A stretch of 25,186 bases of DNA, taken from the NCBI GenBank assembly GCA_949840605.1, contig CATKXN010000026.1:1-25186 (forward strand), given 5' to 3'. This DNA comes from an uncultured Alistipes sp. (lineage in GTDB: Bacteria > Bacteroidota > Bacteroidia > Bacteroidales > Rikenellaceae). This document shows positions 16,748 through 25,186 of this stretch, piece after piece. Position 1 is the stretch's first letter. Each line of letters opens with the position of its first letter. The notes beneath the pieces were generated by a model. The model was not told the origin of the DNA and made no database searches. It saw nothing but the letters and a program-made list of their open reading frames with translations. The position numbers and the translations under genes were made by a program.

Positions 16748-17856
16748 CAGATTTTTTCAGTCAGTTTGCGCACCAGCCGGAACTGCGAGAAGAACTCCTT
16801 GGCAAAGACGCGGATCACCGTATAGGACGGGATGGCCAGCAGCATGCCCAGAATCCCCGCCAGCGATCCGGCGATGAGGATCACGAGAAAAATTTCGAGC
16901 GGATGGGCCTTCACCCGCTCGGAATAGAGCGTCGGCTGGAGGATGAAATCGTCCATACCCTTCAAAATCAACAGCGATCCGACGATAACGAACGCCGTAT
17001 GCCCCACGCTCATCCCTTCGATCGGCGAGACGATGCCCACGAAGACCGAAACGATGCCGCCGATCAGCGGTCCGGCATAGGGTACGACGTTCATCACCCC
17101 CATGATGAGGCCGATGAACGCAGCGTCGGCGGCTTTCATCCCGAAGGCCATCATCACCAGCGACACGGCGACCGTCAGCAGCAGGCTCTCCGAAAGGATG
17201 CCCGTGAAATATCGCGCCAGCAGCACCGTCACCGAATCCAGCGCCCGGGTGATGTTGTCGTGGTAGTGTTCCGGAAAGACCGCCGTGACCATTGCATAGA
17301 ACAGCCCCTCTTCCTTGAGGAAGAAGAACGTGATGAACGAAATGGAGAAGACGGCGATCACCGACGAGAGCACGAGGTTGATGACCGACGAGAAAATCGT
17401 ATTGAGCGAGTTGATGTCGATGACCTGCTTGAGCGCCAGGGTCAGTTCGTCCGAAAGCGAGAAGGTGCTTTCAGGCAGCGAAAAGAGCGTCTGCAGGTCG
17501 TGCTGCATCCGGGCGACGGGTTCGCCGATGCTCCCCACGACCGCGGCGAAATCGACCTGGGCGAACTGGTTGATCTTGTTGAAGACCAGCGGTACGAACA
17601 GCGAACACAATGTCGCCACCACCACCCAGATCACCGCGAGGGTCGCCAGCGCGGCCAGCCAGCGCGGCACCTGCCACCCTTTGACATGCACGCCCGCGAG
17701 GCGTTTCACGAGCGGACGCCCCATGACGGCCAGTACGGCCGAAACGAGGATATAGGCGACGATCGACGAGAAATACCAGACCAGAAAGAGCACGGCCGCA
17801 GCGACCGCCGCGCCCGCGATGAACCGCAGGAAGGTCTGGGGCGTCGCCTTCATCAT
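16747..17856 (-). CDS. AI-2E family (PerM/UPF0118) membrane protein
   Basis: This 369-residue protein has paired N-terminal transmembrane helices (about 8-45 and 65-90), a soluble middle part, and C-terminal membrane segments. Signatures include FFFLKEEGLF, FIGLIMGVMNVVPYAGPLIGG and DDFILQPTLYSERVKAHPLEIFLVIL, the last being highly characteristic of the AI-2E transporter family. The family name comes from a proposed autoinducer-2 exporter, but members differ in function (ion antiport, for example), so the substrate is not known. The gene starts one base after the psd stop and overlaps the flavokinase start, so it belongs to the same operon. Confidence 0.88.
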   Translation of the reverse strand: MMKATPQTFLRFIAGAAVAAAVLFLVWYFSSIVAYILVSAVLAVMGRPLVKRLAGVHVKGWQVPRWLAALATLAVIWVVVATLCSLFVPLVFNKINQFAQVDFAAVVGSIGEPVARMQHDLQTLFSLPESTFSLSDELTLALKQVIDINSLNTIFSSVINLVLSSVIAVFSISFITFFFLKEEGLFYAMVTAVFPEHYHDNITRALDSVTVLLARYFTGILSESLLLTVAVSLVMMAFGMKAADAAFIGLIMGVMNVVPYAGPLIGGIVSVFVGIVSPIEGMSVGHTAFVIVGSLLILKGMDDFILQPTLYSERVKAHPLEIFLVILIAGSLAGILGMLLAIPSYTVIRVFAKEFFSQFRLVRKLTEKI

Positions 17857-17857
17857 C

Positions 17858-18541
17858 CTAAGCGTTTTCGGGGTTCTTGCGCAGCCGGGCGATCGGAGTC
17901 TGCGACCCCACGGTGGGATCGCCGATCTCCACCAGCAGTTCGCTGTCCTTCGGCACGAGCACGTCGACGCGCGATCCGAACTTGATGAATCCGCAGACGC
18001 TGTTCTGCTCGACCTGATGGCCGACGGTCATGTACGAGATGATGCGCCGGGCGATCAGCCCCGCGATCTGGCGGAAGAGCACCTTCTGTCCCGAGGGCAT
18101 CCGCACCACGGTCGTGGTGCGTTCGTTCTCGGTCGAGGACTTGGGGTGCCACGCCACCAGGAAACGCCCCGGATGGTATTTGAAATACTCCACTTCGCCG
18201 CCCACGGGAACCCAGTTCATGTGGACGTTGGTGATGGACATGAAGATCGAGATCTGCAGCATCTCCTCCTTGAGGTATTCGTTCTCCGACACGACCTCCG
18301 TCACGACCACGCGGCCGTCGCAGGGGGCGAAGACCAGGTCGGCGTCGTGGATGCGCACCCGGCGGGGTTCGCGGAAGAACGCCACGATGAAGAACCAGAA
18401 CAGCAGCAGCACCACGGCGCTGAACCACAGCAGCGAAATGTTCGCGTCGTGGACCAGCGGGTGATAGAACAGCCACCACAGGAGTACGCAGACGACTCCC
18501 GAAATGCCGATGATCTTATATCCTTCCTTATTGATTCTCAT
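17858..18541 (-). CDS. psd: phosphatidylserine decarboxylase proenzyme
   Basis: This 227-residue protein is the short (archaeal-like) Psd form. Two N-terminal membrane segments (about 10-25 and 35-55) are followed by FFREPRR, APCDGRVV with Asp75, NVHMNW with His107, and KFGSRVDV with Gly189-Ser190. Cleavage between Gly and Ser makes the pyruvoyl group on the new small subunit. The enzyme converts phosphatidylserine to phosphatidylethanolamine at the inner membrane. It lies 19 bases after cdsA, which makes the CDP-diacylglycerol precursor, so two steps of phospholipid synthesis are adjacent; the intervening synthase (pss) is not in the window. Confidence 0.95.
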   Translation of the reverse strand: MRINKEGYKIIGISGVVCVLLWWLFYHPLVHDANISLLWFSAVVLLLFWFFIVAFFREPRRVRIHDADLVFAPCDGRVVVTEVVSENEYLKEEMLQISIFMSITNVHMNWVPVGGEVEYFKYHPGRFLVAWHPKSSTENERTTTVVRMPSGQKVLFRQIAGLIARRIISYMTVGHQVEQNSVCGFIKFGSRVDVLVPKDSELLVEIGDPTVGSQTPIARLRKNPENA

Positions 18542-18560
18542 AAACGTTTGAGGTTTGCAG

Positions 18561-19409
18561 TTACATCACGAATAGCATATAGACGAAGACGAACGGCGCC
18601 GACAGCAGCATGGCGTCGAAGCGGTCCAGCACTCCGCCGTGACCGGGGATCAGCGCCCCGGAATCCTTCACGCCCGCGGCGCGCTTGAACATCGACTCCA
18701 CCAGATCGCCCAGCACGCCCGAGACCGCCGCGACCAGCGCCAGTCCGGCCCACGCCGCGTAGCCGCCGTCCAGCACCCGGGCTGCGACCAGTCCCATGAC
18801 GACGGCCCCGGCAACGCCGCCGAAGAATCCCTCCCACGACTTTTTGGGCGAGAGGCGTTCGCACAGCCGGTGACGGCCGACCGACATGCCCACCAGGTAG
18901 GCGAAGACGTCGTTGCTCCAGATGATGAAGATGTAGAAAAGCATCACCCAGGGGCTCCAGACATTGCTGCCGATGATCGGGATATAGCACATCACCGAGA
19001 ACGGAAGGGCCACGTAGACCACTCCCATAAAGGTCGTGCCGATATTGGCGGCGGGATTCTCCTGCCGCCGGTAGAGTTCGCAGATGAACATGGCGGGCAG
19101 CGACAGCAGCAGGAAAGCCAGTCCGCAGGCAAAAGCCTGCCGGGCGCTTCCGAGAATCTGTATGTCGTCCGAAATAAAGGCGAAATTGAGGGCGAACAGC
19201 ACTGCGCCGGCCACCAGGCCCACGATTCGCTGGGGATTGCTGCCCTGTTTCTCAGCCAGCGCATAGAACTCCGACATGCCGACCACGAGCAGCGCCGCCA
19301 GCAGCAGGCCGAAACTCCACTGCGACCAGATAACGGCCCCGAGCACGACCGCCGCGAGGACTGCCCCGCTCAGCGTGCGCACCCAGAGGTTCTTCATTTT
19401 CTCACTCAT
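18561..19409 (-). CDS. cdsA: phosphatidate cytidylyltransferase (CDP-diglyceride synthase)
   Basis: This 282-residue protein is a multi-spanning membrane protein. It carries LSPKKSWEGFFGG at about 187-198 and the C-terminal family signature FKRAAGVKDSG followed by PGHGGVLDRFD at 255-265. It makes CDP-diacylglycerol from CTP and phosphatidic acid at the inner membrane, feeding phosphatidylserine and other phospholipids. It starts 35 bases after the ftsH stop and precedes psd. In E. coli FtsH controls membrane lipid composition by degrading LpxC, so neighbouring FtsH and lipid genes make functional sense, but regulation here is inference. Confidence 0.96.
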   Translation of the reverse strand: MSEKMKNLWVRTLSGAVLAAVVLGAVIWSQWSFGLLLAALLVVGMSEFYALAEKQGSNPQRIVGLVAGAVLFALNFAFISDDIQILGSARQAFACGLAFLLLSLPAMFICELYRRQENPAANIGTTFMGVVYVALPFSVMCYIPIIGSNVWSPWVMLFYIFIIWSNDVFAYLVGMSVGRHRLCERLSPKKSWEGFFGGVAGAVVMGLVAARVLDGGYAAWAGLALVAAVSGVLGDLVESMFKRAAGVKDSGALIPGHGGVLDRFDAMLLSAPFVFVYMLFVM

Positions 19410-19444
19410 CAGTTTTTCAAGGGTTGTAGAGGGTTCGACGGGGG

Positions 19445-21535
19445 TTATTCGGCTTCGGGTGCGGCGACGGCCGAAGCCGCGGAAGCCGGTTCGGGTTTGT
19501 CGGGCCCGGCCTCAGGACCGGCCACCGCAGCGGTCTGGGTCCCGGCTCCGGGGTCCTCCCCGGCGGAAGCGCCGCCCCCGGCCCCGGCTTTCGCCTCGGC
19601 CTCCCTGCGTTCGCGTTCGATGTCCTTCTTGCGTTTGCCGAAGATGCGCTCGACGTCCTCGGTGAAGACCACCTCGCGCGTCAGCAGCAGCTCGGCCAGC
19701 TCTTTCAGGCCGTCGGCATGCTCGCGCAGCACCTGCTCGGCCATCCTGTAGGCCTGCTCGATCACCCGCTTGGCCTCGGTGTCGATCTGCTGGGCCGTCT
19801 GTTCCGAATAGGGCTTGGTGAAAGCCATGTCGCTCTGGCCCGTGGAATCGTAGTAGGACAGCGTGCCGACGTTCTCGCTCATGCCGTAATAGGCCACCAT
19901 GGCGTAAGCCTGCTTCGTCACGCGCTCCAGATCGTTCAGAGCGCCCGTCGAAACCTGCCCGAAAGTCAGCTGCTCCGACACGCGGCCGCCGAGCGTGGCG
20001 GCCAGTTCGTCCATCATCTGCTCGCGCGTGGTGATCTGACGCTCCTCGGGCAGATACCAGGCCGCGCCCAGCGCCTTGCCGCGCGGGATGATCGTCACCT
20101 TGATCAGCGGACTGGCGTTTTCCAGAATCCAGCTAACCGTGGCGTGCCCCGCCTCGTGGAAGGCTATCACGCGCTTCTCCTCGTCGGTGATGATCTTGTT
20201 CTTGCGCTCCAGGCCGCCCACGATACGGTCGATGGCGGCAAGGAAGTCCTCCTTGGAGATGAATTTCTTGTTGTGGCGGGCGGCGATCAGCGCGGCCTCG
20301 TTGCAGACGTTGGCGATGTCGGCGCCCGAGAAACCCGGCGTCTGGCGCGCCAGGAACGAACGGTCGAGCTGCGGATCGAGCTTCAGCGGACGCAGGTGGA
20401 CGTTGAAAATCTCCTCGCGCTCCTTTACGTCGGGCAGTCCCACCTCGATCTGGCGGTCGAAACGCCCGGCGCGCATCAGCGCCTTGTCGAGGATGTCGGC
20501 ACGGTTCGTGGCCGCGAGGACGATCACACCCGTATTGGTCTGGAAACCGTCCATCTCCGTCAGCAGCTGGTTCAGCGTATTTTCACGCTCGTCGTTGCCC
20601 GAGAATCCGGCGTTCTTGCCGCGGGCCCGGCCGATGGCGTCGATCTCGTCGATGAAGACGATGCACGGGGCCTTCTGCTTGGCCTGCTCGAAGAGGTCGC
20701 GGACGCGCGAGGCACCCACGCCGACGAACATCTCCACGAAATCCGAACCCGAAATCGAGAGGAACGGCACATTGGCTTCGCCCGCGACGGCCTTGGCCAG
20801 CAGGGTCTTGCCGGTTCCCGGAGGGCCCACCAGCAGCGCGCCTTTCGGGATTTTGGCGCCCAGTTCCTTGTATTTGTCGGCTTTCTTGAGGAAGTCCACG
20901 ATCTCCATGATCTCGACCTTGGCCTCCTCGAGACCCGCCACATCCTTGAATGTCACGCGCTTGGCGTTGTCCTTGTCGAAGACCTGCGCCTTGGCCTTGC
21001 CCACGTTCATGATGCCCCCGCCGCCTCCGGCGCCGGCGCCGCGCGACATGGAGCGCATGACGAAGAACCACGCGCCGATGATGACCACCCACGGAAGCAG
21101 GTTGAGAAGAATCGAGGTCCAGTCGTTGGCCTTGTTCTCGTAGACCACCGGAACGTCCTGCCCCGAGGTCTGCTCGGCGGCTTTCAGGTCCTCGCGGAAC
21201 GAATCGACCGACCCGATGGTGAAGATCAGCTGCACGCCCGTCTCGGGCAGGCGGCGGAACCGCTTGTCGACCGAGTCGCTGCGGTATCTTTCGGCAGCGT
21301 CCTTTTTGAGAAACACCTGCGCCTGGTCGCGGTTGACGACCTGTATCTTCTCCACGTCGCCCTTCTCGACCATCTCCCGGACAGTGGTCCAGTCGCTGGG
21401 CAGGGGCGTGTCGTTGACGTCGCCGAAAACGTACCAGCCGATGATGAACGCGCCGATCAGTCCGTAGATCCACAGCATCGAGGGCCGCGGCATGTTCACA
21501 TTCATCTTATTGTTGTTCTTGCGTTTCTGTGCCAT
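19445..21535 (-). CDS. ftsH: ATP-dependent zinc metalloprotease FtsH
   Basis: This 696-residue protein has two transmembrane helices (about 20-37 and 141-160) around a periplasmic domain. The AAA+ module follows, with Walker A GPPGTGKT at 237-244, Walker B FIDEID at 294-299 and the second-region motif GRFDRQ near 358. The protease domain has zinc-binding HEAGH at 460-464. It forms membrane hexamers that unfold and degrade membrane and regulatory proteins. The N-terminus is Asn/Lys-rich. The last 55 or so residues, after [14 protein letters not shown], are a low-complexity Ala/Gly/Pro/Glu tail, unlike the conserved core and probably disordered. The gene starts 9 bases after the rsfS stop. Confidence 0.98.
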   Translation of the reverse strand: MAQKRKNNNKMNVNMPRPSMLWIYGLIGAFIIGWYVFGDVNDTPLPSDWTTVREMVEKGDVEKIQVVNRDQAQVFLKKDAAERYRSDSVDKRFRRLPETGVQLIFTIGSVDSFREDLKAAEQTSGQDVPVVYENKANDWTSILLNLLPWVVIIGAWFFVMRSMSRGAGAGGGGGIMNVGKAKAQVFDKDNAKRVTFKDVAGLEEAKVEIMEIVDFLKKADKYKELGAKIPKGALLVGPPGTGKTLLAKAVAGEANVPFLSISGSDFVEMFVGVGASRVRDLFEQAKQKAPCIVFIDEIDAIGRARGKNAGFSGNDERENTLNQLLTEMDGFQTNTGVIVLAATNRADILDKALMRAGRFDRQIEVGLPDVKEREEIFNVHLRPLKLDPQLDRSFLARQTPGFSGADIANVCNEAALIAARHNKKFISKEDFLAAIDRIVGGLERKNKIITDEEKRVIAFHEAGHATVSWILENASPLIKVTIIPRGKALGAAWYLPEERQITTREQMMDELAATLGGRVSEQLTFGQVSTGALNDLERVTKQAYAMVAYYGMSENVGTLSYYDSTGQSDMAFTKPYSEQTAQQIDTEAKRVIEQAYRMAEQVLREHADGLKELAELLLTREVVFTEDVERIFGKRKKDIERERREAEAKAGAGGGASAGEDPGAGTQTAAVAGPEAGPDKPEPASAASAVAAPEAE

Positions 21536-21544
21536 AATTGCGTT

Positions 21545-21895
21545 CTACTCTTCGTATTCGTACTTCACCATCGGCGCGTCGGCCCACAGCTCCTCGAGCT
21601 TGTAGAAACCGCGCAGTTCGGTCTGGAAGATGTGGACCACGACGTCCACATAGTCCATGGCGACCCACACGCCGTTCTGCTGGCCTTCGATGCGCCAGAC
21701 CTTTTCGCCCAGCTTTTCGAACACCTGCTCCTCGACCTCGGCGGCGATTGCGCACACCTGCGTCGTGGAGTCCGCGTTGCAGACGATGAAATGCGAACAG
21801 ATCGCCCCGTCGAACCCCGAAAGGTCCAACGATACAATATTCTTACCCTTTTTATCTTCAATCGCTCCGACGATCGTTTCGATCAGTTTATCCAT
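21545..21895 (-). CDS. rsfS: ribosome silencing factor RsfS
   Basis: This 116-residue protein has the RsfS (formerly YbeB/Iojap) pattern: DKKGKNIVSLDLSGF, then CSHFIVCNADSTTQV, then WRIEGQQNGVWVAMDYVDVVVHIF. The ATG at 21895 was chosen over an earlier one in frame at 21958, because the earlier one would place the -7 promoter element inside the coding region and add unmatched residues. RsfS binds ribosomal protein uL14 and blocks subunit joining in starvation. It heads the seven-gene minus-strand operon; the rsfS-ftsH order is one I recall from other Bacteroidota. Confidence 0.94.
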   Translation of the reverse strand: MDKLIETIVGAIEDKKGKNIVSLDLSGFDGAICSHFIVCNADSTTQVCAIAAEVEEQVFEKLGEKVWRIEGQQNGVWVAMDYVDVVVHIFQTELRGFYKLEELWADAPMVKYEYEE

Positions 21896-21923
21896 AAATA
21901 TGCAATAGGTGTCTATAACCTTG

Positions 21924-21954
21924 CAAAGGTACGAAAAGAGAATGAGATTTGAAA
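21924..21954 (-). promoter_or_regulatory. promoter of the rsfS-ftsH-cdsA-psd operon
   Basis: On the minus strand TACCTTTG (21931-21924) exactly matches the Bacteroidota -7 consensus. A weak -33 candidate (TTTC, 21954-21951) lies 19 bases upstream. The predicted start of transcription, near 21918, is about 23 bases before the rsfS ATG. Confidence 0.7.
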
Positions 21955-22020
21955 GCAACCGTTCAAAAATCGCGCGCCGGGCGTCATATTGTACGGAGGG
22001 GTATTCAATATTTCGCTCTT

Positions 22021-22054
22021 TTTGACTGCGGTTTCGTTTTTATCACTACCTTTG
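22021..22054 (+). promoter_or_regulatory. promoter of the small lipoprotein gene
   Basis: TACCTTTG at 22047-22054 exactly matches the -7 consensus. TTTG at 22021-22024 is a -33 candidate, with a slightly long spacing of 22 bases. Transcription would start near 22060, 25 bases before the ATG. It points away from the rsfS promoter about 115 bases to its left. Confidence 0.7.
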
Positions 22055-22084
22055 GGGACACTCCGACTAACCCAAATTCGTTTT

Positions 22085-22615
22085 ATGCAAAAAATCTTCA
22101 TGCTCTGCCTGGCCGGCGCACTGGCCCTGGGCGCGACGTCCTGCAAAGAGGACAAAAAAACGGTGACCGTACGAACGATCACCGTCAACGGCCAGATGTA
22201 CGAGGTCAAAAGCGTTTTCTATGCAGACGAACCGGCCGACGCCGAAGACGAGGCGTCCATCGAACTCGGACTTTTCCCGACGGAATTCACGACGTCTCCG
22301 GAGGAGGAACCCGATTTCTACATCGGCATCGACATATCGGAATCGCTTTGGGGCAAGACCATCGACCTCTCCGAACCCCTCGACCGGAACACGCTTCCGT
22401 GGCCCTATCTTTTCATCACGGCCAAAAACGGCAGCGACCGCATTACGATCGACTACGACGAAGACCCGATCTCCGAAAAAATCTCGCACGGCTCGCTCTC
22501 CGTAACCAAAAACGGCGACCGGTTCACCGTCAAACTCTACGCGACGCTCTCCGACGGACAATACATCGCCGCCGACTGGAAAGGCACGGCGAAAAAAGCG
22601 GAGATTCACGAATAA
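22085..22615 (+). CDS. small hypothetical lipoprotein
   Basis: I do not recognise this 176-residue protein. The ATG at 22085 was chosen because it yields a clean lipoprotein signal peptide (MQKIF, hydrophobic core, lipobox ATSC with Cys20) and follows the promoter; in-frame codons further upstream are in the promoter region. After the lipidation site the protein is acidic, with many short beta-strand-like stretches (TVTVRTITVNGQMYEV, DRITIDYDE, GSLSVTKNGDRFTVKLYATL), suggesting a small all-beta domain. The last segment resembles beta-sandwich repeats common in Bacteroidota lipoproteins. It is a single-gene unit with its own promoter and terminator, between rsfS and oxyR. Confidence 0.8.
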   Translation: MQKIFMLCLAGALALGATSCKEDKKTVTVRTITVNGQMYEVKSVFYADEPADAEDEASIELGLFPTEFTTSPEEEPDFYIGIDISESLWGKTIDLSEPLDRNTLPWPYLFITAKNGSDRITIDYDEDPISEKISHGSLSVTKNGDRFTVKLYATLSDGQYIAADWKGTAKKAEIHE

Positions 22616-22632
22616 ACGCGGTCTGAAACAGC

Positions 22633-22669
22633 GCGCCCGGCAGGAGGACTGCCGGGCGCATGCTTTTTT
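22633..22669 (+). terminator. Rho-independent terminator of the small lipoprotein gene
   Basis: A perfect 11-bp stem (22633-22643 with 22649-22659) has a 5-base loop and is followed, after ATGC, by a run of six T. It lies between convergent genes; the minus-strand reading lacks a T-run, so it mainly serves the lipoprotein gene. Confidence 0.88.
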
Positions 22670-22680
22670 GAAGGAGGAGG

Positions 22681-23580
22681 CTATGCTTTCGCTCCCGGAA
22701 CATTGGCCAGAATGGTCTCGGTCAGGGCCCGGATGATCGAATTCTTGACGTAGGTGCGGCGCACGGCGACGGCGATCTTGCGCGACGTGGCCCCCTTGGC
22801 GAGGGTCTTCAGCCGGTCGCGGCGGTCGGCGGGAATGTATTCGAGGGCCATTTCGGGAATGATCGTCAGACACGACGTGCAGTCGACGATGCGCATCAGC
22901 GTGTCCAGCGACCCCGATTCGAACGAGTAGCGCGAGGGCATGCTGCGGCGCGCCTGGCACAGCTCGATGATCTGGTCGCGCATGCAGTTGCCCGGACTCA
23001 GGATCACGAGGTCCTTGAGGTCGATGTCCTCGATGCGGACGTTCTGACGCTCGTAGAGCGGGTTTTCGGGCGACACATAGGCGTAGAAGCGGTCGTTGAA
23101 CAGCTCCTGCTCGAGGATGCCCTCCCCGCAGGTGCCGCTGGCCACCAGCGCCGCGTCGATGCGGTCGCGCTTCAGCGCCTCGACGATGTCCGACGTAATC
23201 ATCTCGGAGATCTCCAGCTCCACTTTTGGATAATCGCGCACGAAAGCCGGGATGAACTTGTGCAGCAGGTAGGGCGCGATGGTCGGAATGACCCCCAGCC
23301 GCAGCTTGCCCGCGGTCTCGCCTTTCAGCTCCGCGACGGCCTCCCGGATGTAGTTGTAGGCCTTGATCGTCTCGCGCGCCTGCTCCAGCACCACTTCGCC
23401 CGCCTCGGTGGGAATGACGGGCTTTTTCGAGCGGTCGAGCAGCACCACGCCCAGCTCCTCTTCGAGCGATTTGACCTGCATGCTCAGCGAAGGCTGCGTC
23501 ACGAAGCAATGTTCGGCGGCCAGCGAGAAACTGCCGCAGTTGGCCACGGCCAACAGGTATTCGAGTTGGATTATAGTCAT
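22681..23580 (-). CDS. oxyR: LysR-family hydrogen peroxide sensor OxyR
   Basis: This 299-residue protein has an N-terminal winged-helix domain of the LysR family (QLEYLLAVANCGSFSLAAEHCFVTQPSLSMQ, about residues 5-35, quoted here in part). The ligand-binding domain has the OxyR redox pair: Cys199 and Cys208 with eight residues between them, in the context GNCMRDQIIELC. Both positions are numerically the same as in E. coli OxyR. In E. coli, peroxide oxidises these to a disulfide that turns the protein into an activator of catalase and peroxidase genes. Extra cysteines at 15, 25, 151, 235 or so are also visible. It is divergent from trpS, with its own promoter in the shared gap. Confidence 0.93.
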   Translation of the reverse strand: MTIIQLEYLLAVANCGSFSLAAEHCFVTQPSLSMQVKSLEEELGVVLLDRSKKPVIPTEAGEVVLEQARETIKAYNYIREAVAELKGETAGKLRLGVIPTIAPYLLHKFIPAFVRDYPKVELEISEMITSDIVEALKRDRIDAALVASGTCGEGILEQELFNDRFYAYVSPENPLYERQNVRIEDIDLKDLVILSPGNCMRDQIIELCQARRSMPSRYSFESGSLDTLMRIVDCTSCLTIIPEMALEYIPADRRDRLKTLAKGATSRKIAVAVRRTYVKNSIIRALTETILANVPGAKA

Positions 23581-23602
23581 AGCAGGCGTCTATTTCACTC
23601 TG

Positions 23603-24915
<1,313 letters not shown>

Positions 24916-24935
24916 CCACACGAACGACCGGAAAC

Positions 24936-25186
24936 GCCGATTTTGCCGATTGCGGCACTAAGTCCCTCCCGAGGGCCGTTTAAGAAACAGCTTTTAAGTG
25001 GTGGAAGCGCAGAACAGGATTGGAAAGTCAATACCCATGCACCGCCCCTAAAACCCGGCTCTTAGCCGGGGGGGGGCTTATAAACGCAGCCAGGGGCTGC
25101 GACAACGACCAGCCGGAGTTTACACCCATACTAAATTACCGACACGTCAGCAATCAGTGTATCCCTTGTCTTGTCGCACCGACCGC
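24936..25186 (+). ncRNA. candidate structured RNA, possibly HEARO/IscB omega RNA (cut by window end)
   Basis: The 271 bases after trpS hold no gene. The strand is inferred from the purine-rich sense. Pairings I can trace: TGCCG/CGGCA (24944-24948 with 24953-24957); CCCT/AGGG (24964-24967 with 24972-24975); CGTTTA (24977-24982) with TAAACG (25081-25086), a long-range pair closing about 100 bases; GTGGTG (24998-25003) with CACCGC (25040-25045); ATTG/CAAT (25019-25022 with 25029-25032); CCCC (25045-25048) with GGGG (about 25071-25075) around a 7-bp hairpin (25054-25060 with 25064-25070); and a 6-bp hairpin (25086-25091 with 25095-25100). Nested pairing this dense suggests an RNA rather than a plain terminator. 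The layout and size fit HEARO RNAs, which precede IscB genes, but this is from memory and no IscB gene is in the window. Alternatives are another transposon-end RNA or an unknown family. Confidence 0.4.

Noticed and set aside
19718..21952. A 744-residue plus-strand open frame across ftsH and rsfS
   Set aside because: Antisense shadow over two highly conserved genes; composition is biased to Asp, His, Leu and Arg with no motif.

Overview
The window looks like a high-GC member of the Bacteroidota, probably Bacteroidales and plausibly an Alistipes-like (Rikenellaceae) gut bacterium. The grounds are a SusC/SusD pair, GC-rich codon use, lipoprotein-rich surface glycan genes, genes without clear Shine-Dalgarno sites, and several matches to the Bacteroidota -7 promoter element TAnnTTTG. 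The genus is inferred from composition and gene content; no search was run.

Positions 1-11957 (+) are the distal part of a polysaccharide utilization locus (PUL). In order it holds a SusC-like TonB-dependent transporter (5' end outside the window), a SusD-like lipoprotein, a large secreted DUF5107/TPR protein, an S-type sulfatase, a lipoprotein aldose 1-epimerase, and a lipoprotein with a sialidase-like propeller and a C-terminal CBM9-like domain. Gaps are tiny and one pair overlaps as ATGA, so it reads as one transcript, closed by a perfect 13-bp terminator hairpin. The sulfatase suggests a sulfated substrate such as host mucin or glycosaminoglycan, or an algal-type glycan. No regulator of the locus is visible.

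Positions 12048-13871 (+) hold panC and panD (pantothenate synthesis, overlapping TAATG) behind a consensus promoter, then a DUF456 membrane protein. Next, 13914-14882 (+) is an AT-richer island gene. Its protein has PD-(D/E)XK nuclease-like motifs and a C-terminal part resembling PUA/EVE/ASCH-type domains; it is the best candidate here for an uncharacterised defence-type enzyme.

Positions 14968-21895 (-) are a tightly packed seven-gene operon read right to left: rsfS, ftsH, cdsA, psd, an AI-2E-family membrane protein, a stand-alone riboflavin kinase domain, and ahcY. It joins ribosome silencing, membrane proteolysis, phospholipid synthesis, flavin synthesis and S-adenosylhomocysteine recycling. 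A bidirectional terminator separates ahcY from the island gene.

Positions 22021-24915 hold a small orphan lipoprotein (+), oxyR (-) with its two peroxide-sensing cysteines, and trpS (+) behind two near-identical promoter-like elements. The last 271 bases have no gene but show many nested hairpins and a long-range pairing. They look like a structured RNA, possibly a HEARO/IscB-type omega RNA whose protein gene would lie beyond the window.
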